A DNA stretch of 64,000 nt. It comes from Amycolatopsis jejuensis. GTDB taxonomy: Bacteria; Actinomycetota; Actinomycetes; Mycobacteriales; Pseudonocardiaceae. The position numbers and the translations under genes were made by a program. Of the stretch, positions 8,842-17,945 are shown one piece after another (within the stretch, counting starts at the first letter, position 1; every line of letters starts with the position of its first letter). The notes beneath the pieces are model-generated. The model had not been told where the DNA came from. It saw only the letters and a list, made by a program, of their open reading frames with translations, and ran no database searches. The stretch covers positions 1 to 64,000 of the forward strand of contig NZ_JNYZ01000014.1 in the NCBI RefSeq assembly GCF_000717335.1, read 5' to 3'.

Positions 8842-8869
8842 TGCAACCCGGTGGCGCGGTCGTTCCGTC
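8842..8869 (+). promoter_or_regulatory. Candidate ECF-sigma promoter of lipoprotein gene 2
   Basis: TGCAACC (8842-8848) and CGTC (8866-8869) with a 17-nt spacer. The ATG again starts after exactly 8 nt. Sequence between and around the boxes resembles the upstream copy (GGCGCG and TTCCGTC are shared), showing that promoter and gene were duplicated together. Confidence 0.55.
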
Positions 8870-8877
8870 GTAGGGGC

Positions 8878-9348
8878 ATGAGGTATTCGACGAAGCTGAT
8901 CGGAACGGCGCTCGTCCTCGCCGCGGTGACCGCGTGCGGCAATCCGGCGGGGATGGCGGCGGCACCGGCGTCCGGAGGCCCGTCCACGGCACCCGCCTCC
9001 CCCACCTCTTCACCGGCTAAACCGCAGTTCACCGCCCCGCCGGGCAGTACCCCGGTGCCGTTCGCGCAGGTCGATTCCACGGCGCTGCCGAAGACGTTCC
9101 CGCGTGAGGTGTATTCGGACAAGGGCGGCACCGTGCTGTGGGTGCGCGCCGAGGAGGGCGGCTGCGGGCACGCACTCGGCGCGGCAGCTGTGCAGGACTC
9201 GCAGCGCGTGGTGGTGGACCTGAGTGAAACCAAGGCGCAGACGGGTCAGATGTGCACGATGGACCTGCGGCACCCGGTGATTTCGGTGCCGCTCGCCGCG
9301 CCGCTCGGGGAGCGGACGGTGGTACTGAAGCAGTCACCGCCGCGGTGA
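8878..9348 (+). CDS. Secreted lipoprotein of unknown function, paralogue 2
   Basis: 156 residues. The signal ends LAAVTAC (Cys20), followed by an Ala/Pro/Ser/Thr linker and the same domain as its neighbour: AEEGGC-H, then TGQMC-M, then a C-terminal L-ER-VVLK strand. Tandem duplication with divergence. It starts 44 bp after paralogue 1 and has its own promoter-like boxes, so the pair may be expressed separately. A strong hairpin follows the stop. Function unknown. Confidence 0.72.
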   Translation: MRYSTKLIGTALVLAAVTACGNPAGMAAAPASGGPSTAPASPTSSPAKPQFTAPPGSTPVPFAQVDSTALPKTFPREVYSDKGGTVLWVRAEEGGCGHALGAAAVQDSQRVVVDLSETKAQTGQMCTMDLRHPVISVPLAAPLGERTVVLKQSPPR

Positions 9349-9402
9349 CTGCTTCCCCCGGTTGGCCGGGCGACTTCGTCGGGGGGCCGCCCGGCCAACC
9401 GG
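9331..9402 (+). terminator. Double-hairpin terminator after the lipoprotein pair
   Basis: Two dyads. One with 9-bp arms overlaps the stop codon (9331-9351). A perfect 15-bp arm pair follows (9358-9372 and 9388-9402, type CCGGTTGGCCGGGCG) around a 15-nt loop. No T-tract, as usual in high-GC actinobacteria. Confidence 0.6.
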
Positions 9403-9422
9403 TACCGCCAGTCAGAAGGCTC

Positions 9423-9428
9423 TAGGCT
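9423..9428 (+). promoter_or_regulatory. Candidate -10 box, leaderless SRPBCC gene
   Basis: TAGGCT lies 7 nt before the ATG at 9436, and no ribosome binding site is present. A leaderless start is likely. Confidence 0.45.
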
Positions 9429-9435
9429 CGGCCGC

Positions 9436-9873
9436 ATGGGTACTCGCCAGGTTTCGCGCAGCACCGTCGTCGCCGCGCCGCCCGAGCAGATTTTCGCGCT
9501 GCTCGCCGATCCCGCGCAGCATCCGCTGATCGACGGGTCCGGCACCGTGCGTGCGAGCCGTGGGTCCGCGCCCGCGAAGCTATCGCTCGGCGCGACTTTC
9601 GGGATGGACATGCGGATGGGCGCGCCGTACCGGATCCAGAACACCGTGGTCGAGTTCGAGGAGAACCGGCTGATCGCCTGGCGGCATTTCTCCGGACACC
9701 GCTGGCGCTGGCTGCTCGAACCGGCCGGTGACGCGCACACTTCGGTCACCGAGACCTTCGACTGGTCCACCGCGCATTCGCCGCTTGCGATCCGGCTGCT
9801 CGGCTTCCCGAAGCGCAACGCCGAGGCCATCGAGAAAACCCTCGCCCGGCTGGACGGGATGTTCCCCGGCTGA
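9436..9873 (+). CDS. SRPBCC (START/Bet v1-like) family protein
   Basis: 145 residues, a single helix-grip domain of the polyketide cyclase/dehydrase type: an N-terminal strand VSRSTVVAAPPEQIFALLADP, central beta strands, and a long C-terminal helix. Such proteins bind hydrophobic ligands in a cavity; no ligand can be predicted. Single-gene unit between a terminator and the convergent fumarase gene, whose stop is 15 bp away. Confidence 0.78.
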   Translation: MGTRQVSRSTVVAAPPEQIFALLADPAQHPLIDGSGTVRASRGSAPAKLSLGATFGMDMRMGAPYRIQNTVVEFEENRLIAWRHFSGHRWRWLLEPAGDAHTSVTETFDWSTAHSPLAIRLLGFPKRNAEAIEKTLARLDGMFPG

Positions 9874-9888
9874 CCCCGGCGTCGGTAC

Positions 9889-11550
9889 TCAGCGGAAACT
9901 GATCTGCAGCACGGGTTCGCTGGTGGCTTCGAAGAAGTCGTTGCCCTTGTCGTCGATCACGATGAACGCGGGGAAGTCCTCGACCTCGATCTTCCACACG
10001 GCTTCCATGCCGAGCTCGGCGTACTCGAGGACGTCGACCTTCTTGATGCAGTCCTTGGCCAGCCGCGCGGCCGGGCCGCCGATCGACCCGAGGTAGAACC
10101 CGCCGTGCTCCTGGCAGGCCGCGGTGACCTGCTTCGAGCGGTTGCCCTTCGCGAGCATCACGAGTGAGCCACCGGCGGCCTGGAACTGGGCGACGTACGA
10201 GTCCATGCGGCCCGCGGTGGTGGGCCCGAACGACCCGGACGCGTACCCGTCGGGCGTCTTGGCCGGGCCCGCGTAGTACACCGGGTGGTCGCGGAGGTAC
10301 TGCGGCATCTCCTCACCGGCGTCGAGGCGCTCGGCGATTTTGGCGTGTGCGATGTCGCGGGCCACGACCAGCGGACCGGTGAGCGACAGCCGCGTTTTGA
10401 CCGGCAGCTGCGCGAGCTGCGCACGGATGGCGTCCATCGGCTGGTTCAGGTCGACGGAGACGACCTCGTCGGACAGGTCGTCCTCGGTGACGTCGGGGAG
10501 GAAGCGAGCCGGGTCGCGTTCAAGCTGCTCAATGAACACGCCGTCGGCGGTGATCTTGGCCTTGGCCTGCCGGTCGGCCGAACACGAGACGGCGATGCCG
10601 ACCGGGCAGCTCGCGCCGTGCCGCGGCAGCCGGATCACGCGGACGTCGTGGCAGAAGTACTTCCCGCCGAACTGCGCGCCGATGCCGAACTGGCGCGTCA
10701 TCTCCAGGACCTGCTGCTCGAGGTCCGGGTCGCGGAAGGCGTGGCCCAGTTCGGAACCCTCGGTGGGGAGGGTGTCGAGGTAGCGGGCGGAGGCGAGCTT
10801 GGCGACCTTGAGGTTGAACTCGGCCGACATCCCGCCGACGACGATCGCCAGGTGGTACGGCGGGCACGCGGCGGTGCCGAGGCTGCGCAGCTTTTCGTCG
10901 AGGAAACGGGCGAGGCGCTTCGGATTCAGGACGGCTTTGGTTTCCTGGTACAGGAACGTCTTGTTCGCGCTGCCGCCGCCCTTGGCCATGAAGAGGAACT
11001 CGTACGACGGGTCTTGGGCGTCGGTGTCTTTGTGATAGAGCTCGACCTGCGCGGGGAGGTTGGTGCCGGTGTTGCGCTCGTCCCAGAAGTTGACCGGGGC
11101 CATCTGCGAGTAGCGGAGGTTGAGCTGCTGGTAGGCGTCGAAGACCCCTTGGGAGAGGGCGCGCTCGTCGTCGCCGCCGGTGAGGACGCCCTCGGTCCGC
11201 TTGCCGATGACGATCGCGGTGCCGGTGTCCTGGCACATGGGCAGTACACCCCCGGCCGAGATGGCCGCGTTGCGCAGCAGGTCCATCGCGACGAACCGGT
11301 CGTTGCCACTGGCCTCGGGATCGTCGACGATCGCGCGGAGCTGCTGCAGGTGTGACGTACGCAACAGGTGCTGGATGTCGGTGATCGCGGTGCGGGCCAG
11401 CGTGGTCAGCGCCGTGGGCTCGACCTTGAGGAACTTCCGCCCGGCCGCCTCGACGACCTCGACGCCGTCGGCGGTGACCAGCCGGTACTCGGTGGTGGTG
11501 TCCTTGCCGAGCGGCAGGACTTCGGTGTGCTGAAACGTGGTGGACGGCAC
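9889..11550 (-). CDS. Class I fumarate hydratase (4Fe-4S)
   Basis: 553 residues, the full length of fused alpha/beta class I fumarases. Converts fumarate to L-malate in the TCA cycle with an oxygen-sensitive 4Fe-4S cluster. The cysteine-containing segments [19 protein letters not shown] and [15 protein letters not shown] fit cluster ligation, and GGGSANK and [11 protein letters not shown] match the active-site region. GTG 11550 is chosen because AGGAG precedes it; the frame continues to 12450 only through low-complexity DNA. Monocistronic, with an unusually long repeat-rich region upstream. An iron enzyme in an aerobic genus makes redox regulation worth testing. Confidence 0.9.
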   Translation of the reverse strand: MPSTTFQHTEVLPLGKDTTTEYRLVTADGVEVVEAAGRKFLKVEPTALTTLARTAITDIQHLLRTSHLQQLRAIVDDPEASGNDRFVAMDLLRNAAISAGGVLPMCQDTGTAIVIGKRTEGVLTGGDDERALSQGVFDAYQQLNLRYSQMAPVNFWDERNTGTNLPAQVELYHKDTDAQDPSYEFLFMAKGGGSANKTFLYQETKAVLNPKRLARFLDEKLRSLGTAACPPYHLAIVVGGMSAEFNLKVAKLASARYLDTLPTEGSELGHAFRDPDLEQQVLEMTRQFGIGAQFGGKYFCHDVRVIRLPRHGASCPVGIAVSCSADRQAKAKITADGVFIEQLERDPARFLPDVTEDDLSDEVVSVDLNQPMDAIRAQLAQLPVKTRLSLTGPLVVARDIAHAKIAERLDAGEEMPQYLRDHPVYYAGPAKTPDGYASGSFGPTTAGRMDSYVAQFQAAGGSLVMLAKGNRSKQVTAACQEHGGFYLGSIGGPAARLAKDCIKKVDVLEYAELGMEAVWKIEVEDFPAFIVIDDKGNDFFEATSEPVLQISFR

Positions 11551-11639
11551 AGCCAGGCTCCTTTGCCCTGATCGGGATTGGCTCACGGTACTCAGGTGCC
11601 GTGGCGGAAGCGCAGGGACGCGGGGGCGCTGTGGGGTAC

Positions 11640-11830
11640 AGCACGCTGGTTGGGGGTGGTTCTGCGTTTGGGGTGGTCGGCGGTTGGGTGGTTCTGGGGC
11701 TTGGGGTGGGTTCGGCGGCTTGTGGTGGGCTCTGCGGCGTGGGGTGGGTTCGGCGGTGTGGGTGGGTTCGGCGGTGTGGGGTGGTTCGGCGGTGTGGGTG
11801 CGTTCTGAGGTGCGGGCGCCTTCTTCGGTA
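11640..11830. repeat. Degenerate ~18-bp G/T-rich tandem repeat
   Basis: Repeated type GTGGGTTCGGCGGTGTGG, clearest at 11750-11810 and decaying to both sides. On the minus strand it lies directly upstream of the fumarase start. Confidence 0.65.
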
Positions 11831-12306
11831 TGAGGTGCGTCCTGCGGTTTGGGATGGGTTCTGCGTTCGACCCTGCGACCGGCACGGTTGCGGCAGGCTG
11901 GGCATGCCGCGCGGCAAGCCAGGGCGTGCGGCAAGTCGGGATGTGTGGCGAGCCGGGATGTGCGGCAAGAGGTGCCGTGCGGATTCCGCGCAGGTTGTGG
12001 TCGGGAGGCCGGGCCCACCCCGACGGACCCGACCTCCCGGGGAAAGCGGGCCAGATGCGCACACATCCACCCGCGTGACTCGCGGAACCCCCGCCGGCGC
12101 GTTGACCGGACGCCGCCCGGCGGGGGTCGCGCCCGCTTGCTACCCACTCCTCCGGACCACCAAACGCGAACGTGACGCAGAAACCACGATCGGGCGCGCA
12201 GTGCGGTGGTGGGATTGCTCTGAGTAGTCGCGATCGGACTACGGGAAGGGGAGAAAAGGGACGGAACGGGCTTCTCAGCTGGGTCGAGCGGCGGGACGAT
12301 CCCCAG

Positions 12307-12369
12307 TTGCTGGGGTTGCTGGGGTTGCTGGGGTTGCTGGGGTTGCTGGGGTTGCTGGGGTTGCTGGGG
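12307..12369. repeat. Perfect 9-bp tandem repeat, seven copies
   Basis: Seven identical TTGCTGGGG units without a mismatch. Perfect identity implies recent slippage and likely strain-to-strain copy-number variation. Confidence 0.9.
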
Positions 12370-12409
12370 CGATGAACCTGCACCGACCTGACGATCTTCC
12401 GCGGAACGT

Positions 12410-12446
12410 GCGCAACCCTCGGCACCAAAGGCACCGAGGGTTGCGC
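12410..12446. terminator. Strong hairpin between the 9-bp and 37-bp arrays
   Basis: Perfect 13-bp arms, GCGCAACCCTCGG (12410-12422) and its complement (12434-12446), around an 11-nt loop. It could stop sigB read-through on the minus strand. It lies far from both genes, so the role is uncertain. Confidence 0.5.
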
Positions 12447-12499
12447 GCAAACGAAATCAGCAATCCGGCAATGGATCCGGGCGCTCGTCGACGGGACGT

Positions 12500-12832
12500 G
12501 GCCCGCCGAGTGGATCGTGAGCCACCAGCGAAGCGACGCTTACCGCGCGGATCGCGAGGTACCACCCAGGCGACGCTTGTCAAAGGGTTCGCGAGTCACG
12601 GGTGACGCGGCGTTTGCCGAGCGGGTCGCGAGCTGTCGGCGGAGTGACGTTGATCGGGCCGGTTGCGGGTCACCGGTGACGCGGGGTTTGCCGAACGGGT
12701 CGCGAGGTACCGTCGAGGCGACGCTTGCCGAAGGGTTCGCAAGTCACCAGAACAGCGGCGTATGCCGAGCGGGTCACAAGTCACCGGAAAAGCGCCGCTT
12801 ACCGGACAAATCGCCAGCCACCGAGCCACCCC
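12500..12832. repeat. 37-bp tandem repeat array, nine units
   Basis: Nine degenerate units in strict 37-bp register (starts at 12500, 12537, 12574, 12611, 12648, 12685, 12722, 12759, 12796). The conserved core resembles CGCTTGCCGAACGGGTCGCG followed by AGTCACC. Since 37 is not a multiple of three, each frame reads the unit in rotation, so the array is not protein-coding. There are no unique spacers, so it is not CRISPR. Confidence 0.85.
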
Positions 12833-12929
12833 CGCGAACACAGACGTCGCCATACCGCCCACCAAGCGACGGCCGACCCTCCCCGGAAACCCCGGCCCCG
12901 GGGAGGGGTCCGCAACGAAACTCGCAGTC

Positions 12930-13961
12930 TCAGCTGGCGTAAGCCCGCAGTCGATCCGCCCTCTCGCCCTGGCGCAGCTTTGCCATCACTTCCCGTTCGA
13001 TCTGGCGGACTCGTTCCCTCGACAGGCCGAAGTGCTTGCCGATCTGGTCGAGGGTGCGGGGCTGGCCGTCGTCGAGGCCGTAGCGGAGGCGGATGACGTG
13101 CTGTTCGCGGTCGTCCAGCGTTGCCAGTACCCGGCGGAGGTCGTCTTGCAGCAGGCCCGAGATCACTGCACTCTCGGCGTCCGTCGCTTCCGAGTCCTCG
13201 ATGAAGTCGCCCAGGGGGGCGTCTTCCTCGGTGCCTACCGGCATGTCGAGGCTCACCGGGTCGCGGGACTGGTCGAGCAGGTCCGAGATCTTGTGCACCG
13301 GGATGCCCGACTCGGCGCTCAGCTCGTCGTGCGTTGCGTCGCGGCCGAGTTGCTGGTGCAGGTCACGCCGGATCCTCGCCAGCTTGTTCACCTGTTCCAC
13401 GAGGTGCACCGGCAGCCGGATGGTGCGGCCCTGATCCGCCATGCCCCGGGTGATCGCCTGGCGGATCCACCACGTCGCGTACGTCGAGAACTTGAACCCC
13501 TTGGAATAATCGAACTTCTCCACCGCGCGGATGAGACCCAGGTTCCCCTCCTGGATCAGGTCGAGCAGCGGCATTCCCCGGCCGGTGTAGCGCTTCGCCA
13601 GCGACACCACGAGCCGCAGGTTCGCCTCCAGCAGGTGGTTCTTCGCCGTGTGCCCGTCGCGCACCAGCGCGCTCAGCTCCTTGCGGCGCAGCGGCGTGAG
13701 GTCCGTGGCGGTGTCCAGCATGTGCTGGGCGAACACCCCCGCCTCGATCCGCTTCGCCAGCTCGACCTCGTCGGCCGCGGTGAGCAGCGCGGTCTTGCCG
13801 ATGCCGTTCAGGTACACGCGCACCAGGTCGGCGGCAGGGCTCTGGGCGTCGAGGTCGGCGTCGGTGAGTGCCCCCACACCCGACGGCTCCTCGGTCTGCT
13901 GTGCTGGAATCCTGCGCTCGCGAATCCCGCGCGCTTCGCGTTCGAGAGTCTGGACTGACAT
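12930..13961 (-). CDS. sigB: RNA polymerase sigma factor SigB (group 2 sigma-70)
   Basis: 343 residues. The N-terminal segment [21 protein letters not shown] is characteristic of mycobacterial-type SigB. Regions 2.1-2.4 ([52 protein letters not shown]), 3 and 4 ([27 protein letters not shown]) are all intact. GGGGAGG precedes the ATG by a normal distance. It directs stress and late-growth transcription. A SigR/SigH-like promoter lies about 110 bp upstream. Here sigB is separated from sigA by about 33 kb. Confidence 0.92.
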   Translation of the reverse strand: MSVQTLEREARGIRERRIPAQQTEEPSGVGALTDADLDAQSPAADLVRVYLNGIGKTALLTAADEVELAKRIEAGVFAQHMLDTATDLTPLRRKELSALVRDGHTAKNHLLEANLRLVVSLAKRYTGRGMPLLDLIQEGNLGLIRAVEKFDYSKGFKFSTYATWWIRQAITRGMADQGRTIRLPVHLVEQVNKLARIRRDLHQQLGRDATHDELSAESGIPVHKISDLLDQSRDPVSLDMPVGTEEDAPLGDFIEDSEATDAESAVISGLLQDDLRRVLATLDDREQHVIRLRYGLDDGQPRTLDQIGKHFGLSRERVRQIEREVMAKLRQGERADRLRAYAS

Positions 13962-14068
13962 TCTGCCTCCCCGGTCACGGGCTGAACGTGTCTCGCCGGC
14001 ACCTGCGGAACGAGGCCTGTGGAATCCCGTGCCCGCGGGCCCAGCCGGCTTTGCTGGACATCCGTCTC

Positions 14069-14095
14069 AACGCTCCGGGTAAGTCAAACGTTCCC
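14069..14095 (-). promoter_or_regulatory. SigR/SigH-type promoter upstream of sigB
   Basis: Read on the minus strand, GGGAAC (14095-14090) and GTT (14071-14069) are separated by 18 nt, matching the GGAAT/C-N18-GTT consensus of thiol-stress ECF sigmas. It predicts a leader of about 100 nt before the sigB ATG. In mycobacteria sigB is transcribed by SigE/SigH, which agrees. Confidence 0.5.
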
Positions 14096-14239
14096 GGCTC
14101 GCCGAAATGAGGACGGACAGCTCCGTCCCGCGGTTGCTCCACCAAAACTGAGGTTTTGCTGAGAACCGCTTCGCGCCCGGGAAATGCGCGTCGATCGCGC
14201 GCCCCGCCGTCGATGTTACGCGCGTTTCGCGGTTGTGGT

Positions 14240-14665
14240 CTAGACCTCAATGAGAACGGTGAACGGGCCGTCGTTCACGCTTTCCACCGCCATCATCGCG
14301 CCGAACCGTCCGGTCGCCACGGTCGCGCCGCGTTCCCGCAGTTCCGTGACCACCGCATTCACCAGCGGCTCCGCGGTTTCCGGGCGGGCGGCGGCAGTCC
14401 ACGACGGGCGACGTCCTTTCCGCGTATCGCCGTAGAGCGTGAACTGTGACACCACGAGCAATGGTGCATCGGTCGTCGCGCATGATTCTTCGTCGCGCAG
14501 CAATCGCAGTTCGTGCAGTTTGCGCGCCATCGGCACGGCTTTGCCGCGATCGTCGTCCCGGTGCACGCCGAGTAACACGAGCAGCCCCGGTCCGGTGATC
14601 TCGCCGACAATCTCCCCCTCGACGGTCACGCTCGCGCGGGTGACCCTTGCCACCACCGCCCTCAT
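14240..14665 (-). CDS. dtd: D-aminoacyl-tRNA deacylase
   Basis: 141 residues, standard DTD length. It hydrolyses D-amino acids from mischarged tRNA in the cytoplasm. The cross-subunit active-site motifs are present as [16 protein letters not shown] and, near the C-terminus, NDGPFT (the usual form is GPVT, so Val is Phe here). The ATG overlaps the upstream methyltransferase stop by ATGA, indicating coupled translation. Confidence 0.92.
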   Translation of the reverse strand: MRAVVARVTRASVTVEGEIVGEITGPGLLVLLGVHRDDDRGKAVPMARKLHELRLLRDEESCATTDAPLLVVSQFTLYGDTRKGRRPSWTAAARPETAEPLVNAVVTELRERGATVATGRFGAMMAVESVNDGPFTVLIEV

Positions 14666-16167
14666 TGCGCCGAACCCGCAACGAGCATTCCGTGCCGGAC
14701 CAGCTCGCGGACGATCGGCAACGCCGCCGCGGCCAGCTCACCCGGGTCGAGGCCCTCCGCGGCGGCCAGCAGCTCCAGCAGGTCCGACAGCGGCAGCGCG
14801 CCGCGGCATCCGGCCAGCAGCCGCGTGGTGAGCTCGTCGACCTCGTGCTGCCAGCCCGGCCCGTCGGTGCGGTGCAACCGGCGCACGGTCGTTTCCCATC
14901 CCTCGTCGCCGGGGGAGTCGACCCGTTCGAGCAGCACCGTTTCCGGGACCCGGAATGCGACGTCCAGTACCCCGTCGCCGTGTGTGCGCAGCCATTCGAC
15001 GCGGTCGAGCCAGTTCGCGGCCTCCGGACCGAGCGGGTCGTCGTACGCCTGACGGAGGTCCTCGCACACGACTGCCGGCGTCCGGCTGTCCGCACGACGC
15101 AGCGTGACAAATCCGAATCCGATGCCCTGTACATCATTTGCGGCAAACCAATCCAGCCACGCCGCGGCCTTGGCCCGGCCCTCCGGTGACCGCGGATCGA
15201 TGCCTTCGTCACGCAGCCAAGTCCCCACGTACAGCCCGGGATCGGCGACATCGCGCTGAACGAACCACGCGTCGGTCTCGGGCGGCAGCCATCGCGCCAC
15301 CCGGTCGGCCCAGTCCTCGCCGCGCCGGTGCAGCCACGACGCGAGCAGTTGCCCGATCCCGCCGTCGGTGAGGAAACCCGGCAGCTGACGGACGACCAGC
15401 GCGCTCGCGTCGTCGCCGGCCAGCCCGGAATCGCGGTACGTGTAGTCCACCCGGGGCGGTCCGACCACGAACGGCGGATTGCACACCACCTGGTCGAACC
15501 GGCGCCGTGCGACTGGTGCGAACCATTCACCGCGCCGCAGTTCCACGTCCAGCTCGTTCAGCCGGAACGTGCCCGCGGCCAGTGCGAGCGCGCGGGCCGA
15601 CACGTCGGTCGCGGTCACGCGCTGGGCGTGCCGCGTCGCGTGCAGGGCTTGGACGCCGTTGCCGGTGCCCAGGTCGAGGAGGCTGCCGACGGGACGACGG
15701 CTCGTCGCGCGGATCAGGCTCAGCGACGCGTGCCCGACGCCAAGGACGTGGTCCTCGGGGACGGTGTGCCCGAGGAGGTCGGCGTCGAGGTCGGAGACGA
15801 CCCACCAGGAGCCTTCCTCGTCGCCGTGCGGGCGGATGTCGAGTGCGGCCCGGAATGCGTCGCCGTCGGCCCGCAGGATGCCTGCGGCGACTGCTTCGTC
15901 CGCTGACAGCGGCGAAAATGCGGATGAAACGGTCTTTTCCGGCTCTGCTTGGCCGAGCAGGAACAGCCGGATGAACGTGCCGAGGTCGCCGGCGTCGAGG
16001 CTGGCGCGACGGGCGGGTTCGGGCTCGCCGCGGCCGAGTGCCGCGTGTGCCGTGCCGCCGAGCGCGGCGACTACGCCGTCAGCGTCGTAGGCGGTGCGCT
16101 GGAACGCTTCGCGCAGCCGCGCGCAGACGTCGTCGGAAAGGTCGGGAAGAGGCGTGTTCGTGCTCAC
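14662..16167 (-). CDS. Class I SAM-dependent methyltransferase (DUF7059/DUF7782-type)
   Basis: 501 residues from GTG 16167 (ATG 16194 would add nine). An N-terminal ~130-residue domain precedes a Rossmann methyltransferase core with motif [14 protein letters not shown] and catalytic motif CNPPFV. NPPF/Y marks N-methylation of base or glutamine amides, as in HemK/RsmC-like enzymes. A ~200-residue C-terminal domain follows. Conserved in actinobacteria with unknown substrate, and coupled to dtd, which suggests a translation-related target. It is divergent from the M20 gene with only 19 bp between start codons. Confidence 0.8.
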   Translation of the reverse strand: MSTNTPLPDLSDDVCARLREAFQRTAYDADGVVAALGGTAHAALGRGEPEPARRASLDAGDLGTFIRLFLLGQAEPEKTVSSAFSPLSADEAVAAGILRADGDAFRAALDIRPHGDEEGSWWVVSDLDADLLGHTVPEDHVLGVGHASLSLIRATSRRPVGSLLDLGTGNGVQALHATRHAQRVTATDVSARALALAAGTFRLNELDVELRRGEWFAPVARRRFDQVVCNPPFVVGPPRVDYTYRDSGLAGDDASALVVRQLPGFLTDGGIGQLLASWLHRRGEDWADRVARWLPPETDAWFVQRDVADPGLYVGTWLRDEGIDPRSPEGRAKAAAWLDWFAANDVQGIGFGFVTLRRADSRTPAVVCEDLRQAYDDPLGPEAANWLDRVEWLRTHGDGVLDVAFRVPETVLLERVDSPGDEGWETTVRRLHRTDGPGWQHEVDELTTRLLAGCRGALPLSDLLELLAAAEGLDPGELAAAALPIVRELVRHGMLVAGSAQ

Positions 16168-16186
16168 GGTGGGTAAGCCTGCCACG

Positions 16187-17479
16187 ATGTGCATCGTGAC
16201 CACCGAGACCACCGACCGTGTCCTGGCTCCACTCGACGCGGTATTACCCGAGCTCGAAGCTCTGTACGTCGATCTGCACCGACATCCCGAACTGTCGTTC
16301 GCCGAGACGCGTACGGCGGCGGAGCTGGCTCGACGGCTGACTGATGACGGCTACGAGGTGCACACGGGCGTCGGACGCACGGGGGTCGTCGGCGTCCTGC
16401 GAAACGGCGAAGGGCCGACCGTGCTGCTTCGCGCCGACATCGACGCGTTGCCGGTCGAGGAGCAGACAGGGCTGTCGTACGCGAGCACTGCGCGCGGTGT
16501 CGACAAGGACGGGCGCGAAGTGCCGCTCATGCACGCATGCGGACACGACATGCACGCAACGTGGCTTTCCGGCGCCGCGCACCTTCTCGCCGCTTCGCGC
16601 GACGCGTGGTCCGGCACACTCATCGCGCTGTTCCAACCGGGCGAAGAAGCCGGTGACGGCGCCGCTGGCATGGTCCGCGACGGTGTCTTCGACCTGACCG
16701 GCCGTCCCGACGTCGTCCTCGGACAGCACGTCGCGCCTGGTCCGGCCGGCTGGGTGCTTACCCGCCCTGGCGTGATCATGGCGGCCACCGACACACTGCG
16801 CATCACCCTGCACGGCCGCGGCGGTCACGGCTCGCGTCCCGAGACCACTGTCGACCCGGTGGTGCTCGCTGCGTCTGTCGTGCTCAAGCTGCAGACGATC
16901 GTGTCGCGCGAGACCTCCGCGACCGAACCGGCAGTGGTGACGGTCGGCTCACTGCACGCCGGTACCGCGGCGAACGTGATTACCGACAAGGCGGTGCTGG
17001 AGGTCAACACGCGCGCCTTCGACGACGCTGTGCTGCTTCGGCTGCGTAAGGCTGTCGAGCGCATCGTGAACGGTGAAGCAGCTACCGCGGGTGCGCCCCA
17101 GCCGCCGACCATCGAGGTGACGGCGTCGTACCCGGTCACCTCTAACGACGACACTGTCTCCGCGGAGCTGACCGAAGCGTTCCGTAGCCACTTCGGCACC
17201 GACGTCACCCAGCCCGCGCCGATGGTCACCGGCAGCGAGGACTTCAGTGAATTCGGTCGCGCGGCCGGTGTTCCATCGGTGTTCTGGCTGGTGGGCGGCT
17301 TCGACCCGCACGAGGTGATCACCGCGATGACCGAAGGCCGCTTCGAGCGCGACATCCCGTCGAACCATTCGCCGCGGTTCGCGCCGGTGCTGCACCCGAC
17401 CCTGCGCACCGGCGTCGAGACGCTGGTCGTCGCCGCGTTGTCCCGATTTGCCCGCCCGGGTGTCGCGGACGGGCGGTGA
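16187..17479 (+). CDS. M20-family amidohydrolase
   Basis: 430 residues. Metal-ligand motifs HACGHDMHAT and QPGEEAGDGAAGM and the DIDALPVEE segment identify a hippurate hydrolase/IAA-amino acid hydrolase type M20D enzyme, with a dimerisation domain inserted in the middle (about residues 205-315). It cleaves an N-acyl amino acid; the natural substrate is unknown. ATG 16187 or GTG 16196 are both possible. No ribosome binding site is seen before either, so a leaderless message is likely. Confidence 0.87.
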   Translation: MCIVTTETTDRVLAPLDAVLPELEALYVDLHRHPELSFAETRTAAELARRLTDDGYEVHTGVGRTGVVGVLRNGEGPTVLLRADIDALPVEEQTGLSYASTARGVDKDGREVPLMHACGHDMHATWLSGAAHLLAASRDAWSGTLIALFQPGEEAGDGAAGMVRDGVFDLTGRPDVVLGQHVAPGPAGWVLTRPGVIMAATDTLRITLHGRGGHGSRPETTVDPVVLAASVVLKLQTIVSRETSATEPAVVTVGSLHAGTAANVITDKAVLEVNTRAFDDAVLLRLRKAVERIVNGEAATAGAPQPPTIEVTASYPVTSNDDTVSAELTEAFRSHFGTDVTQPAPMVTGSEDFSEFGRAAGVPSVFWLVGGFDPHEVITAMTEGRFERDIPSNHSPRFAPVLHPTLRTGVETLVVAALSRFARPGVADGR

Positions 17480-17508
17480 GTGGGACGATGGAGAACGGAG
17501 GTGGTGCT

Positions 17509-17838
17509 GTGAACGCACCTGCCCACGGACCGGATCCCCGTCGGCCGGAACCGGTTCTGATCACCGGCGCCGAGCCGTCGCTCGACGATCAGCTCGCGGC
17601 GCGGAAGCGGAAGTACGTCATCATGATGGTCTGCCGCATCCCGTGTCTCGTCCTCGCGGGCCTGACGTACCACACGTGGTGGCTGGCGATGACGTTCCTC
17701 GTGATTTCCGTGCCGCTGCCGTGGATCGCCGTGCTGATCGCCAACGACCGCCCGCCGCGCAAGTCGGAGAACCCGAACCGCTACGCCCGCGACGCGAAGC
17801 AGATCGAACCCGCGAACCACCAGGTGATCGACGGCTGA
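17509..17838 (+). CDS. DUF3099 family membrane protein
   Basis: 109 residues with two hydrophobic segments (about 38-58 and 60-82) and a charged tail; matches the actinobacterial DUF3099 family of unknown function. The GTG at 17509 is chosen because GGAGGT precedes it; GTG 17476 and ATG 17488 are in frame but lack a site. Closely follows the M20 gene. Confidence 0.8.
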   Translation: MNAPAHGPDPRRPEPVLITGAEPSLDDQLAARKRKYVIMMVCRIPCLVLAGLTYHTWWLAMTFLVISVPLPWIAVLIANDRPPRKSENPNRYARDAKQIEPANHQVIDG

Positions 17839-17855
17839 GCACGGCCGGGCCCAAG

Positions 17856-17935
17856 TCCGTGAAGGGAACCATCACGGAACCAGATTCCCTCATGGTTCCC
17901 TTCACGGACCTACATTCTGTGAAGGTGGCCTTCAC
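17856..17935. repeat. Dispersed palindrome, copy A, with secondary hairpin
   Basis: Arms 17856-17878 and 17886-17908 of the GTGAAGGGAACCATCACGG family around a 7-nt loop. Arm 2 carries the CCCTCATGG variant, leaving mismatches near the loop. A second hairpin with arms GTGAAGG/CCTTCAC follows (about 17919-17935). Lies between convergent genes (DUF3099 and psuK), so it can terminate both. Confidence 0.85.
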
Positions 17936-17945
17936 GGACTTCGGC

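Larger units (their letters stand above)
11551..12929. other. 1.4-kb gene-free, repeat-rich region between fumarase and sigB
   Basis: Holds the fumarase promoter region, a G/T-rich degenerate repeat (about 11640-11830, ~18-bp period), seven exact 9-bp repeats, a hairpin, and a 37-bp tandem array, each listed separately. Open frames here are proline- or glycine-rich shadows without starts. No gene is supported. Confidence 0.7.

Noticed and set aside
10285..11355. 356-codon plus-strand ORF opposite fumarase
   Set aside because: Antisense shadow of a gene with intact catalytic motifs.
12574..12605. tRNA T-arm-like GGGTTCGCGAGTCAC
   Set aside because: It is part of the 37-bp repeat, recurs in altered form, and has no acceptor or anticodon stem around it.
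12500..12832. CRISPR array with 37-bp repeats
   Set aside because: The whole sequence repeats every 37 bp; there are no unique spacers, the units are degenerate, and no cas genes are near.
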